From: Ampelomyces quisqualis | Lineage: Eukaryota; Ascomycota; Dothideomycetes; Pleosporales; Phaeosphaeriaceae | Assembly: GCA_018398575.1 (NCBI GenBank) | Contig: JAGTXZ010000019.1 | Span: forward strand, 1,488,001 to 1,552,000 | Direction: 5' to 3' | DNA: 64,000 nt | Part shown: positions 23,880 through 36,100 of the stretch, one piece after another | How positions within the stretch are numbered: the first letter of the stretch is position 1 | How the letters are laid out: each line of letters begins with the position of its first letter | The notes under the pieces: model-generated | Seen by the model: the letters and a program-made list of their open reading frames with translations, nothing else | What the model was told of the DNA's origin: nothing | The model's database searches: none | Translations under genes and position numbers: made by a program

Positions 23880-26300
23880 TTAAATAGTATTACTGTTAAC
23901 ACGCTTGTAGTAAAGGTGTGCTTGCGCTAGTTAGCAGTAGTGCACTGTTAACTTTAGTCTATAACTATCTTGTATTTAAACGCTATAAGCGCAAGCTGTC
24001 TAGAGTTATAGAAGCAGATCTGCGCAAGAAAATCTCTCTTGTTTATTATTAGGTAGAATTGTTTTACTATTGTAATATAGTAGGCCTTACTATTTGTTCT
24101 AGTGCATATACTATTAAGGGCCCTATATATACAGATATTATTAATAATATAGGTTAGCGCGTGCTATTTAGAGTAGTTAAAATCCTTTTCTTCTCCTTGC
24201 GTCTGTCTAAAAGGTTAAAACTCTTCTTTTAGAACATCTATTTGTTTAATAGCTAACAATATATACCCTAACGTGTTTTTGTTATAACTTTTGTATTATA
24301 AGAGTACTAGCAGATTGCACGCAGCCTAGATAAAATGCAATGTATACAGTGCCTTAGTTACTAGCAGAAGAGACACTACTGCTACAAATTAGCAAATTAC
24401 TGCTTTTTGTTCTGCGCTAGTCTACTGCAACACTTCTATAAAAGCCCTCTTGTTATTAAACTGTTTTAGTCTAGTGTTATGCTTAACCTAGCAAAACCTT
24501 TTATTTAACTAGGCACAGCTGTTATCTTCTACTACTAGAACTACAGCACTATTCTGGCCCTTCTTTTGTCTAGGGTGTATGTCTATTAGTATGTCTTTTG
24601 TAAATTCTAATATCTTTATAACTAACCTCTTAAGCAGTAGATGTAATGTATCTATAGCTAATAACTTATGTATATTAAAGTTGTAGTAATTCTAGCTAAA
24701 GCACTCTACTAGATAAACGTAATCCTTATATTCTTTATTAAGACAACAACCCTATTGTAGGCGTGTATACTCTTCTATTTGCTATAGATATTTATTGCAC
24801 AAGTTCTCTTATTTGTCTAGTAGTACTATACATTAAGTATAGTGTCTGTTTTTCTTTACACCTATTAGTAGCACTTGCTCTTTATAGTTAGCTAGAATAG
24901 CACAAATGGTTAGGTAACACTATTACGTCTGTTAGTTAGCACACTCTAGCTGTATACTATATTTAGCAGCCTCTTTAAGTGCTGCAGTTGCTAGTTAGCG
25001 TCTGTTCTCTACAGTAACTCTCTGTTGTTAACGCTGTAGTTGGTACTTACGCAACAACAGTTTGCCTATACAGTAATAATACACTTTACTCTTTAGAATA
25101 GAATCTAGAAGCTTAGCTGTTAAGATAAATCTAGCTAGTAGTGTCTTAGGTGTTATTCTGCGTTGTTATACCTTATAGTTAAGATTCCTAATAGTAATAT
25201 ATATTAGCTATGCTGCTACGTTACTAGATATTATAGACAACTATGTTTTGTCTACTGCTAGTATAACTAGCATAAGGGTTGTACTATCTAGTAAGCGCTG
25301 TTGTATTAACTACTACTAATCTCCTAAGTGTAGTTTGTAATACACTCTTATAGGTTTGTTAGGCGTGCCTGTAAAAGAACAGCTAGGTGCGTAAACTATC
25401 TTGTTAGCAAATAGGTAATAACTAAGTATAAAGGCAATCTGTAACATAATATTCTAGTATATAAATATATATTGGTTAGGTTAGAGGTTTAGTAACCTAG
25501 ATGTAATTGCTACGTCCTTTTGTATCTATATGTTATCTTGTAGCCTAGATTAAATGTTTAACATAGCCTACTGCTACTAGCGCCCTAATTAGAACTGCAG
25601 CTATAAATATAGCTTGTGTAGCTATATATTAGTAAAGAGGCTGTTAACGTTACCTAATGTGCATTTTATCCTTTGCAGCTATAATGCAAATACTAGTGTA
25701 AAAAGAGAACCAAAGGGCCCTACTATGTTATTTCTATTAGTGTTAGCACGCGTACGCTATTTGGCTGCGTGTAGCCTACTACTTTGCGTCTGCTATTGCT
25801 AAACTAAAGGGTTTACTAGCGTGCTGTCTACTTGCTGTCTTAAATAGCTTGTCCTATCCTTGTGTAGACGCTAACATTAGGCCTATCTACTCTATTACCT
25901 TATATTTAGCTAGAGTGTAGTTGTGTTTACATAAGGTGTTGCTGTATAAAGTAAGTGCTGCGTTATCTAAAGTAGCATCTATTGCGTTACAGCTATTAGA
26001 GCTGTGCTATTATATTGTAGTATTAGGGGTTATAACTAGCGTATTGTTAGGTAGCAGGTAGTAACGCGTCTAGCATTAAGCACTGTGTTTAACAAGTCCT
26101 GCGTATGTCTTGGTGTAAAAGCTATACAGTATACATATACAATCTATTACTAATTTGTTTATGCATAACTCTATAGTTTAGATATAAGAAGACTAAGTGT
26201 GCAAAAACAGTATTAATATTAGTTACGTAGTGTTAAAGTAGTTACTAGCAGTATCTATTCTGTGCTGCACAGTCTGTTGTCTATAGTAGTCTACTAAAGT
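23880..26300 (-). pseudogene. Plavaka-like (CACTA superfamily) transposase
   Basis: On the minus strand, 25200-23900 gives an ordered set of motifs that I associate with fungal Plavaka/KDZ-type transposases. They are ILANYKEQVLLIGVKKN near 24880, VECFSQNYYNFNIHKLLAID near 24690-24640, a TLHLLLKRLVIKILEF helix block, a Leu-rich region near 24290, FRQTQGEEKDFNYSK near 24210-24170 and FLAQICFYNSRQLALIAF near 24040-23970. This is an RNase H-fold DDE enzyme in the family. The frame has many TAG/TAA codons at expected Gln/Trp positions. The N-terminal part (above 25200) is placed only by continuity. Confidence 0.6.
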
Positions 26301-27100
26301 CTACTGTAGCCAATAGTTACCTAACCTGTGTACAGAACTATGCTAACAGTTATAGGCGCAATAACTAATATTTTTCTTTTCTTTAATGTTTTTTATTACT
26401 TTAACAACTGTTACATTATTACACTAGAGCTTACTTGTTAACAACCTAATTAGTTAGGCTAGCTAACATAGCTTAATAAAGATTAATATTAATAATAATT
26501 ATTACGCCAAAAAATATTAACACCCTAGAATAAATAAGTTACTGCGCGTTTAGAATATATACAGTAGAACCTAAACACCTAAAAAGGTAAGTATACTTAC
26601 AAGTAGACACGTACAAGGTTTAAAAGTATAAAAAAAATAGACTAGTAGCTCTAGCAGCCTAATATACAACTTGTACTAAGGTAGCTAGGCTTAGTATAGA
26701 TAGAAGTAGGTAGAATAGTGTACTATATATACTATAGGTAAGACTAGTAACAGGCGTAGGCAATTACTTAATAGTAAGAAATAATAAGTATAATTTATAT
26801 ACAGTGTTAACTAATGTTCTAAGCAGCTAGTATATTTAATCTTTTCTAGTTTTAAAATGCCTGCAGATCTAATTTATATTCTTTCTCTAGCACAGTATAG
26901 GACAGTTGTCTACTAGAGACTACTGTTCTAACTCGCCTTAATATGCAAATACAATAGGGGCTAAATAGTAACAAAGACTATTAACAAACTACTGTATATT
27001 AAACGCATCTACGTGCTGCTTACTCTTAAACTATTAGCGCTAATAAAGCATATAATAGCCTTGCTAGCCAGCTACTCTCTACCTCTTGCTATATATACGT
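26301..27100. other. Non-coding centre of G between the two transposases
   Basis: This lies between the minus-strand Plavaka-like gene and the plus-strand repeats and pogo gene. It is the likely divergent promoter region, but I see no defined site. The sequence is AT-rich and has no tandem repeat. Confidence 0.4.
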
Positions 27101-27405
27101 TTTCCTAACCTTAAAACTAGAGATAAATTTACCTATATGTCTCTAGTCTTAGAGTTAAGGTAACAGTCTTTTGTTAAAACATACATAGAACCTAGTGTTA
27201 TTTTTATCTATTATACACTTACGCCTTTTTACACTTCCCTAACCTTAAAACTAGAGATAAATTTACTTATATGTCTCTAGTCTTAGAGTTAAGGTAATAG
27301 TCTTTTGTTAAAACATACACAGAACCTAGTGTTATTTTTATTTATTATACACTTGCGCCTTCTTACACTTTTCTAACCTTAAAACTAGAGATAAATTTAC
27401 CTATA
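27101..27405 (+). repeat. 134-bp tandem repeat, 2.3 units, in G
   Basis: The unit start TTTCCTAACCTTAAAACTAG recurs at 27101, 27235 and 27369. The first two units are nearly identical and the third stops after about 37 bp. I see no coding sense. Confidence 0.88.
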
Positions 27406-27695
27406 TGCCTATGTATGCAGCTGCTTCTTAACACGTAACTTGTACTTCTAATTTAATGTTACTGTCTTTGTATACATATTCCTTGTAAGTCTAAGAGACT
27501 TAATCCTTTATTATATTTTTATTCTTACAAAACTAAAACTATACCTATTACGTCTATATGTTTGTGTAGTTTAAAAATCTAGAACTAAGCTTTACTATGT
27601 TATTAGCACTATACCTGCGCTACTTCTTAGCCTACTAGTATAGAAGCAAATTTATATCCTAGATAGACTCTTTGGTAGCTGTTTAGATATTGTAG

Positions 27696-28424
27696 CTTAA
27701 CTAAGATACCTTATAACGTGTTTAACAACAAGAATCTCTACAACAATAGCTATAATAGCATTCTAGAGCGCATATTAATAACTTAGCCTAACTTAAGAGC
27801 ACTATTGTTGCAACAACTTTGTTATGTTCTGCAACACTATTACTTAACTAAGATACCTTATAGCGTATTTAAAAGCAAGGATCTCTACAATAATAGCTAC
27901 AATAGCATCCTAATACGTATATTAACAACTTAGCCTAACTTAAGAGCGCTATTGTTGCAACAACTTTATTATATCTTGCAACACTATTACTTAACTAAGA
28001 TACCTTATAGCGTGTTTAAAAGCAAGGATCTCTATAATAACAGCTACAATAGCATCTTAATGCGCATATTAACAACTTAGCCTAACTTAAGAGTGCTGTT
28101 GTTGCAACAACTTTGTTATGTCCTATAACACTATTACTTAACTAAGATACCTTATAGCGTGTTTAAAAGTAAGAATCTCTATAACAATAGCTATAATAGC
28201 ATCCTAATGCGCACATTAACAACTTAGCCTAACTTAAGAGCGCTATTATTGCAATAACTTTGTTATGTTCTGCAACACTATTACTTAACTAAGATATCTT
28301 ATAGCGTGTTTAAAAGTAAGAATCTCTACAATAACAACTATAATAGCATTCTAGTGCGCATATTAATAACTTAGCCTAACTTAAGAGCGCTGTTATTACA
28401 ACAACTTTGTTATGTCCTGCAATA
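27696..28424 (+). repeat. 147-bp tandem repeat, five units, apparently in frame
   Basis: Unit starts (CTTAACTAAGATACC) lie at 27696, 27843, 27990, 28137 and 28284, exactly 147 bp apart. As 147 is 49 codons, one plus-strand frame runs through all units, with few stops: LTKIPYSVFKSKDLYNN, then SYNSILMRILTT and LLLQQLCYVLQHYY. The array could encode a 49-residue helical repeat protein. Differences between units are transitions. Coding ends in disorder after about 28430, and the gene start upstream was not found. Confidence 0.85.
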
Positions 28425-29050
28425 TATATTAACCACTTAGCTTAACTTAAGAACGCAATTCTTATACTATTAGGTAACCAGAAGATATTAGAGATATAAC
28501 TACAATTTACATACTTTTGTCTATATATTATTACAGGTAAAAATTGAGGACAATATAGAGTTGCAGTTATTTGTTAGGATATCTCTATCCTAGCACTCTT
28601 ATTAGGCTCTTTAATAGCAAAGCCTACCTAAGCAGCTGTAACCTCTCTTATACTATATACAATACATTTCTGTTAGACTCTACAAGTAGCAATTTAACGT
28701 CTAGATATTAAGATATTCTAACTACAACTTACACAACATTAAGTCTCCTATTATTACTAAGCTTTATTATAGCTTTAAGAACTTCTATTAACGCGAAAAA
28801 GTTACGCGCATTAAACTTATCTACACTAAGATGCTGCTAGCTAGTAACAAAAAGGATACCTACTACACTAGTAGGCATAACTAAGACTTTAAAAGACACT
28901 TGTATAAATTAAAACAACAGGCCTGTATTTATTTATCTTAGAGACGCTTAGTAGAGAAGAATATGTATAAGAGGTAACGCGTAATACTTTATAAATCTTG
29001 TGTATAGTATATAAGGCAGCAAACACTTTAAACGCATTAATCTCTATAAT
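28425..29050 (+). other. Stop-rich plus-strand sequence after the 147-bp array
   Basis: Short readable plus-strand pieces (for example QREKVTRIKLIYTKMLLAS near 28790) suggest the repeat gene continued here. No domain was recognised. Confidence 0.3.
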
Positions 29051-29450
29051 TAGGCTCTTCTAACAACTAGTAGCTATAGTTGCGTTGCACTGTTAGCAAC
29101 TGTTGTCTACTAGAGAATACTGCTAGTACTGTACGCTACCTACTACTGTAGTAGGCTCTTTTAATAACTAGCAGCTACAGTTGCGTTACACTGTTAGTAA
29201 CTTTTGTCTACTAGAGAATACTGCTAGTGCTGCACGCAACCTACTACTGCAGCAGGCTCTTTTAACTACTAGCAGCTATAGTTGCGTTGCACTGTTAGTA
29301 ACTGTTATCTACTAGAGAATACTACTAGTACTGCACGTAACCTACTACTGTAGTAGGCTTTTCTAACAACTAGCAGCTACAGTTGCGTTGCACTGTCTAT
29401 AACTATTGTCTACTAGAGAGTACTATTAGCGTTAATTGCAAGCTATCTAC
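29051..29450 (+). repeat. 101-bp tandem repeat with palindrome, four units
   Basis: Units begin at 29051, 29152, 29253 and 29354 (TAGGCTCTTCTAAC and variants). Each of the first three junctions carries CCTACTACTGTAGTAGG, an almost perfect palindrome that could form a hairpin. The array lies about 400 bp upstream of the pogo transposase frame, so a regulatory or protein-binding role is possible but not shown. Confidence 0.85.
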
Positions 29451-29849
29451 TACAATAGGCACCTAGAGCAACTAATTAGTGCTATAATAATACTAGTATA
29501 GGTTTAAGGCTAAGTTTAGATTTTGTTTTATATTAAATACTATAAGTAGCTACTAGAGTATTAGCATGCGTAAGTGTATTGTCTTTACTATATTAGATAG
29601 TAGATCGCTTATTGTAAATACATCTAGTTTCTATAGTTATTCTGCTACTACAATATTAAGCCTATATTATCTAGTTTATAGATAAGTTAAAGTCTAACGC
29701 CTAACTAGTAATACAGTTGTGCCTAGACTATTGCAGAACGTGTTAAGGTTTGCAAATATAAGGTATTATTTCTACATTTAACACTACAACAACTTACTAT
29801 ATAGGCTACTAGAGCCTTTTGCTGCTATATGCAACTAAATAATGTAACT

Positions 29850-30960
29850 AATATTCTTCTAACAACGCAAGAATACCTAGACAGTAACAAAACCAAATAT
29901 ACTAGCTATAACTACGCGCACAATAGGCGTCTGCAATAGAAAACTCTTAAGGCAGCTCTAAATAACTAGTATATAGAGTTACAGGCAGCCTGCGTTAATG
30001 TTACTAATAACATAATTCGCAAAACTGTACGTTAACTTTGGCAACAGCTGCCTAAATACAACAGCTGCAAAATACTAGAGTTTAATAACAGATAGCTTAC
30101 TATATATAAACAACAACACAGCGTGTAGTTATATAAACAGTTTGCAAAAATAGTAGGTAACTATAGCAGTATAATAGTTAAAGACACTAAGCTTATAATA
30201 GAAGAGATTCGCAACGTAGTAAGTAGATACGCGCCTAAGAATTTATACAACATAGACAAGGCTAGCATGTACTAGAAACACTTGCTCTAATACACGTTAG
30301 CAGATAATCTAAGAGCTAGACTTAGACTAGATAGAGAGTACATAACTAGTGTGCTGTGCACAAACATAGATAGCTTAGACTAAGTGCCTCTATAGTTTAT
30401 AGAATCCTTAAACTACATAACTTGTATAGACAGTAAAAAGAACCTAAATATCTGCAGTCTTAGTTGTATCTATTAGAATAATAATTCTACCTAGATAGAC
30501 ACTAATATTATACTAGAATAGCTAAAATAGTTTAATAACTGTATAAACAGACAAGTATTATTACTAATTAACAGGTTTCTGCCTTACAAACACGCAGTAG
30601 CTAAGCTTTAGATAAGCTACTAATTGCTACAGAACGTTTAGTATATATAGTGTTAATGTACTGCAGGCTTATTATAGTAATAGAGGTTACAATGCTTACT
30701 AATACAACAGAGTTATATTTCTGCCTGCAGGTAGCACAATATTATACTAACTAATAGACTAAGGCATTACCTGCGCATAGAAGGCTAAAGTCTGCGCCTA
30801 TTTCCTACACTTTGCAGTAGAGAAAAGTATAATAGGCAAATATCCTACTAAGACAATAGATGTTATCTACGCTATTTGCTAGGAATGTTGCGCGTAGTAT
30901 AACAAGATAAGAGCTAAGACTATATGCAGTAGCTAGCAGATCTTAATATATCTAAACATG
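29850..30960 (+). pseudogene. pogo-type (Tc1/mariner) DDE transposase, copy B
   Basis: The N-terminal region includes ILEFNNRQLTIYKQQHSVQL near 30070-30130, matching the CENP-B-type HTH segment of fungal pogo transposases (family form FSNGWLxKFKxRH). It is followed by IIEEIRNVVSRYAPKNLYNI and DKASMY at 30197-30270, equivalent to the first catalytic Asp in NxDETG. ITSVLCTNID follows near 30340, and VLLLINR near 30555 stands for VLLLIDN of the family, so the second Asp is Asn. Stops fall at Gln/Trp positions. In the family this enzyme transposes elements into TA. Its presence within G is shared by copy A. Confidence 0.75.
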
Positions 30961-31640
30961 TACTACAGCCTACAGCTATATATAGCTAACTTCTAAAAGA
31001 CCTACTATAAGCTTAACAATTTAGTTAACTAGCTTAAAGACATGCGCGTTGTTAACAGTATAGACGTTAAGAGCTTTATTAAGTTACTTAAAGAGCGTAA
31101 TCTTAACTACAAAGATCTAGCCTACCTCTTAGACTATATTGTTGCAATATACAGCCTAAATAAGATAAAGGAAAACTGTAAGGTACTATTGCTTCCTAGA
31201 CTATTATACTGCAAAGCAATAGACATAATAGATTAACTATAAGTATACGTAGGTTAGCAAGAGTTTACTACAAATAATAGGCAATATATTAACAAGCTAA
31301 GAGCACTGCAACAGGCAACTATAAAATAGATGGCTGCAGAGCTATAAGACAGACGCTAAAAAGATATATGCAACTAAGTAGTAAGACTGCGCTAATGCAA
31401 ACACAAGAATGCTATATACCTAAAATAAGACAACGCTAGGCTGTCTGCAAGCGTAAAAACTAAGAGTAATGTTATAGTATAGTTATAGTTAGAAAAGCGT
31501 AACAATACTATACTTAACTAGAACAAGAATAGCTATTGCACAAATTATCTTACAGGGCCTGCAATCTCTAGTATTTTAGCTAGCGCATTAACTAAAATAA
31601 CTAGACAATATTAGCCTAGCAAACACTAAAATTAAAGAAT
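30961..31640 (+). pseudogene. Remnant downstream of the pogo transposase, copy B (64-codon ORF at 31042-31236)
   Basis: This is the same as 8632-9370. The open stretch starts MRVVNSIDVKSF, is preceded in frame by LNNLVNQLKD and continues past TAG into a Gln/Lys/Arg-rich coiled-coil-like segment (IKQMAAELQDRR, VRLR). Compared with copy A it keeps more ancestral codons (Asp, Glu, Cys, Pro). It may be the transposase C-terminus in a shifted frame. Confidence 0.45.
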
Positions 31641-32386
31641 AATTACCTAGCACTAACTATATTTAGCTAAAGACTAGATTAATAATCTAAAGCAGTAGCA
31701 CATAATCTATGCAACTAAAAGAGCAGAGTTGTTAAGAAATTATGCACGCATAGTAACATCTAGGCAGGACAGTAGCGTAGGAAGTTAAGCACTCTAGCAT
31801 ACTAGCACTAAGCAGAAACACTACACTACAAGATATGTTAACAAGAGATAAGGCTATTATACAAGAATACAAGACAACAGATAATAATAGTATTCTTTGT
31901 AAGATACTGCGTACTGTATAATTTGCAACATTAGTTGCTAATACTAAGAGAAAACACCTAAACAAAGAAATACTACTATATTAACAGTAAACTTAGCGTT
32001 AAAAAGGAGAAACTAATCTCTTTACAAACAAATCTATAGAACGTAGAGCAGAATTATCTAGTTAAAAACACAAACATCTTAAACTAACATTAAAATGCAT
32101 AACAGAAGTAGGCTACTATACACTTTCTTGCTAGCTGCAAGCTGCGTGCACTGTAGAGATCTATTAACTACTGTCTATACTAATAGCACACAGTCTAGGG
32201 CGTTAGATACACTAACAGACAATATAGAATTATAATAGAACAACATAGTATAAAGAAACAAAAGGCAACAGACAGCTTTTCTTGCTAATAAGACTGCAGA
32301 CGCATAAAAAACTTCTCTATAATTCTACGTAAACTGCTAGACGCTAGCATACAACTTAAATATTCTAACGTAGCCTTATTGCGTAA
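31641..32386. other. Part of G without recognised coding remnant (copy B)
   Basis: This sequence is collinear with 9371-10154. The minus-strand open stretch 31965-31732 is Leu/Val/Ser-rich, has no counterpart of equal length in copy A and reads as a shadow. Confidence 0.45.
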
Positions 32387-32728
32387 CCTATCTACTGCAA
32401 TAGCACTAGTAGGTTTAGCTAAGTTTGCCTGCTAGACTAAAGAGAGTACTACTAATATAATATACAAGAGGTAAGTTGCCTATATTATAATGCAAAAATA
32501 TAGAAGGTAAGAATTTTGCTTAGTGCTACACAGTGTCCTATAGTACTATATAGTAGACCTGTCTACTATAATAGCACTAGTAGGTTTAGCTAAGTTTGCT
32601 TGCTAGACTAAAGAAAGTGCTACTACTATAATATACAAGAGGTAAGTTGCCTACACTATAATGCAAAAAACTAGAAAGTAAGAATTTTGCTTAGTACTAC
32701 ATAGTGCTATATAGTACTATACAGTACT
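32387..32728 (+). repeat. 171-bp tandem duplication in G (copy B)
   Basis: Units start at 32387 and 32558. They carry the TAGTACTATA palindromes and match 10155-10496 unit for unit. Confidence 0.85.
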
Positions 32729-33190
32729 ATACCAAGAATAATACGCAGTAAGAGGCGCCTTCTTAGAATACACTTTTACTTACCTTAAAGACACAACATA
32801 ACGCGTTAGCGCTAGGTAAGAGGCTATATAATGCTAGAACAAAACTCTGCTTACTTTTACCTGCACCTATAATTTAACCTACTGCTATAACTATATAATA
32901 CTGTGTTACTACTACAAACGCACTATAACTACACAATAATAATAATAGTGCCGCAACGCAAATATACGTAATTTTCTACGTTACGTTTACTATACTACGC
33001 TGTATATTATAACACTATTATAAGTAAGCATATAATACAAGCACACCTATACATACTAACTAAGCTGTAGCTATTCTACTGTCCTTGCACCTGCCTGCAC
33101 TATCCTTAACTGTTACGCGTAACATATTATATAATGCGCGCGTTATAGGATTGCAATAACAAGTATAAGTAGCAGCTACCTTAATTAAAT
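32729..33190. other. Non-coding part of G before ORF2 (copy B)
   Basis: Nothing recognisable beyond collinearity with 10497-10960. Confidence 0.45.
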
Positions 33191-33199
33191 AAATAGTAT

Positions 33200-36100
33200 A
33201 TAAGTAATGCAAAGACAATAACTACTAATAACGTATTGCAGGCAATTGTAAGAATAGGCTATAATATTAATGTAGCAGACTAGCGCATATAGGTTAAAGA
33301 GAAAACAGATTTTATCTAGCACAAGAACACATATAACAAGATTAAACAGGTACACCTATAGGCTAACTACCTAAAGACAATGCGCAGCCTAACAACAAAT
33401 AAATAGCTTAAGTATACTGTATACTCCTAACTAACTAACAGTAGTATACTAAGGGAATTCTATAAGGCAACAGCTGGCGCTGTATAGAAGAAGATAATCT
33501 TAGAAATTTAAGACTACAGCAACAAAGTTAAAGCTAAACACACAGAAAGATAGCTAATACCTGCAAACTTAGAACTAGAACGCACGCAGTTAGCATTAGT
33601 AGTCTTAAGTTCTTCTGCTACTTTAGTAACCTAGCTAATAGGCCTTACTACAATAACAACTAAACTGTTACTTAACAACATTAATGTCTATATTATAGAC
33701 AGCGTACATTATTAAACTGCCTAGACCTTCTTGCTTTTAAGGCTAATAACAGCTGCACGTTAATAGCAGCTTAAAGATAGTAACTTTAAGATAAAGCTAT
33801 AACATCTTAAATACAGTACACTTGTTAAACACCTGTTACAACCAAAATTTATAGACTAGTACACAGTTAGGACTTCAAAGATATTTAACGCGTTAGCGCT
33901 GCGCCTAATTACTAACAATAATAATCTAGCTGCAACTATTAACTTACACGTTAAGATAAGAAGCCTTAAGAGCGTTGCAATTAAATGCTAGACCCTAGTA
34001 CAAGATAAAGTTAAGCCTAGTAGTAATACAACCTAGAATAGTATACAAATAACAATAGCTAACTACATAATATAGTGCACTTTACTTTAGGCAGCAACAG
34101 TAACATTATAAACCTAGTAGGTGCTACTAGAGATAAGAGGCAAAGGCGCCTCTGCTTAGAGCTTAATAACAACACTAAAGACAACAACTATAAACAACAA
34201 AAGATAACAAGAGCGCTAGTAGACCTAGCCTGTAAACTATTAACAGGACCTAAAGTAAATAGTAGCAAACGCTTTAACAGACAGAGCAGAGGCAAGAAGA
34301 AGAAGGATAACAGCCTAGACATACACATTAAGACCCTAACTACTAAAATTAAGCGCCTAGAGAAGCAGAATAACAGCACTACAAAGAAAGTAGAGGGAAG
34401 TAGAGAGAAAAATAATGTATAAATACAAAATAACGCAACATCTACGCTAATTACTACACTTAGATAGAAACACAAAAGTGCTATAGAGAAATAATAGAGG
34501 TTGCTAGAGGAAGATGCTTACTCTAGCAGTAAAGAAGAACAAGAAGAGTGTAATAAAGGTAACAGGGATAAGGATAAAGAGCTCTAGTTAGTAAAATAAC
34601 TTGCGTTAGAAGAAAGGCTACAGCTCTAAGCCCTACTAAACGTAAGGTAAGTGCACTATAGAAAGCCTATAACTATAATCTACGTAACTAATACATAAGA
34701 CAAGACAGTAGATAAACTGCAAGCTTAAATTAGAGTAGCAATAGAACACTACTAAGAGGACAAATAGCAGGAAGTAGCTAACTTCTTTAGATTTCTACTA
34801 GAAGACTTTAAGGATAACGCGCCTATAATACTATATTTATTATAGGGACTAATAGTCCTATTTATAGTATACTAACTAACAGAGGCCTATATACTTTACA
34901 AAAAAGAGCTATCTTTAGATAATAGCAGTATATTTAGGAACATAATAGGTATAGGAAAAATAAGATTAGCTGTACTTATAATAATTATAGGGTATGCGCA
35001 CTTTAAGAACTAGACTAAAGTGTAAAAGAACTAATTAAAGAATAAAACTAGTTAATATAGGGCTAAAGACAATAGTTAAGAACAGTGCCCTATAATAGAC
35101 TAACAGACATTCCTATATATATGCAAAAAAAACCCTTTAATACTAGAAGAGCTATAGTTGGCAGCATCTATAGTAAGCAGATAGAGCTGCGCACTAGCTG
35201 CATAGAAGGCTAAAATTATTACTATAGGCCTCTGCAAATCTAAATAGTACAACTTAAAAGACTCTCTTGCGCTCTATATCTGCTTTATAGACAACACCTC
35301 CCTATAGAGTATAGGCGCACTAACAGCAGACAAAGAAATAGAGATAAGAATTAATCTGCAAGTTAAACAGCACCTTGCAGCGTTTAACTAAAACGTCCTA
35401 CTGCGCAAATTTACAAAGAATAGTAAGAAGTATGTAGAGACAGTTCTGTAGTATATCTAAGAACGCTACATGCTAAAAGTCTACCTAAGTGTAACTGCGC
35501 ACTGTCTAGCACTATCTGCTAGCTGATTTATAATTGTATACAGCTACACAACATTAGTAAAATGCGTGCTTAACAAATACTAAACTATAAGACTTATAAC
35601 TATACGCAAAATATTATTAAGAGGTAGTAAAGTAAGCGTAACAGACGCCTTTAATATTCTTAGCTATGTACTAATATAGAGACGTATTATCTTTAACAAG
35701 TTCTATAACTGCAAATCTAAGAATACTATTATAGGCAACTTGTACAAGACTATTTAAGTTAAGAACTATAGTTATTAGTAGAAGGCCTAGGCCCTCTTAG
35801 GTACACTAATAGAGACAAGTCTCTATAAGATACTTATTTTTATCTTTCTAGCGCTTAGTAGACTACAAGACAATAAGAACTTTTTAAACTAGCACTATCT
35901 TATAGGCAAGAAGAACAACATAGATAGTTCTAAACTGTTTACTACTGCTAACTTTGTGTACGCAAGCATTAAGAAAATTGTAGATACAAGAGAGATAAGA
36001 AAGATATTAGGCCTAGTTATAGCAAAGGGCTAGAACACCTGCTTATCTAAGGCACAAGAAGAAGTTAAAAACATACTTAATTCTCCTAAGTACATAGCGC

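Noticed and set aside
25614..25802. Plus-strand open frame of 62 codons.
   Set aside because: It lies opposite the presumed N-terminal part of the Plavaka-like transposase, has no homologous copy to support it and is Cys/Leu-rich without a recognisable motif.
27696..29450. CRISPR-like arrays.
   Set aside because: Units are 101-147 bp tandem repeats without unique spacers, and the genome is eukaryotic.
31732..31965. Minus-strand open frame of 77 codons.
   Set aside because: It is not kept open in copy A (around 9500-9740) and reads as a shadow of plus-strand sequence.
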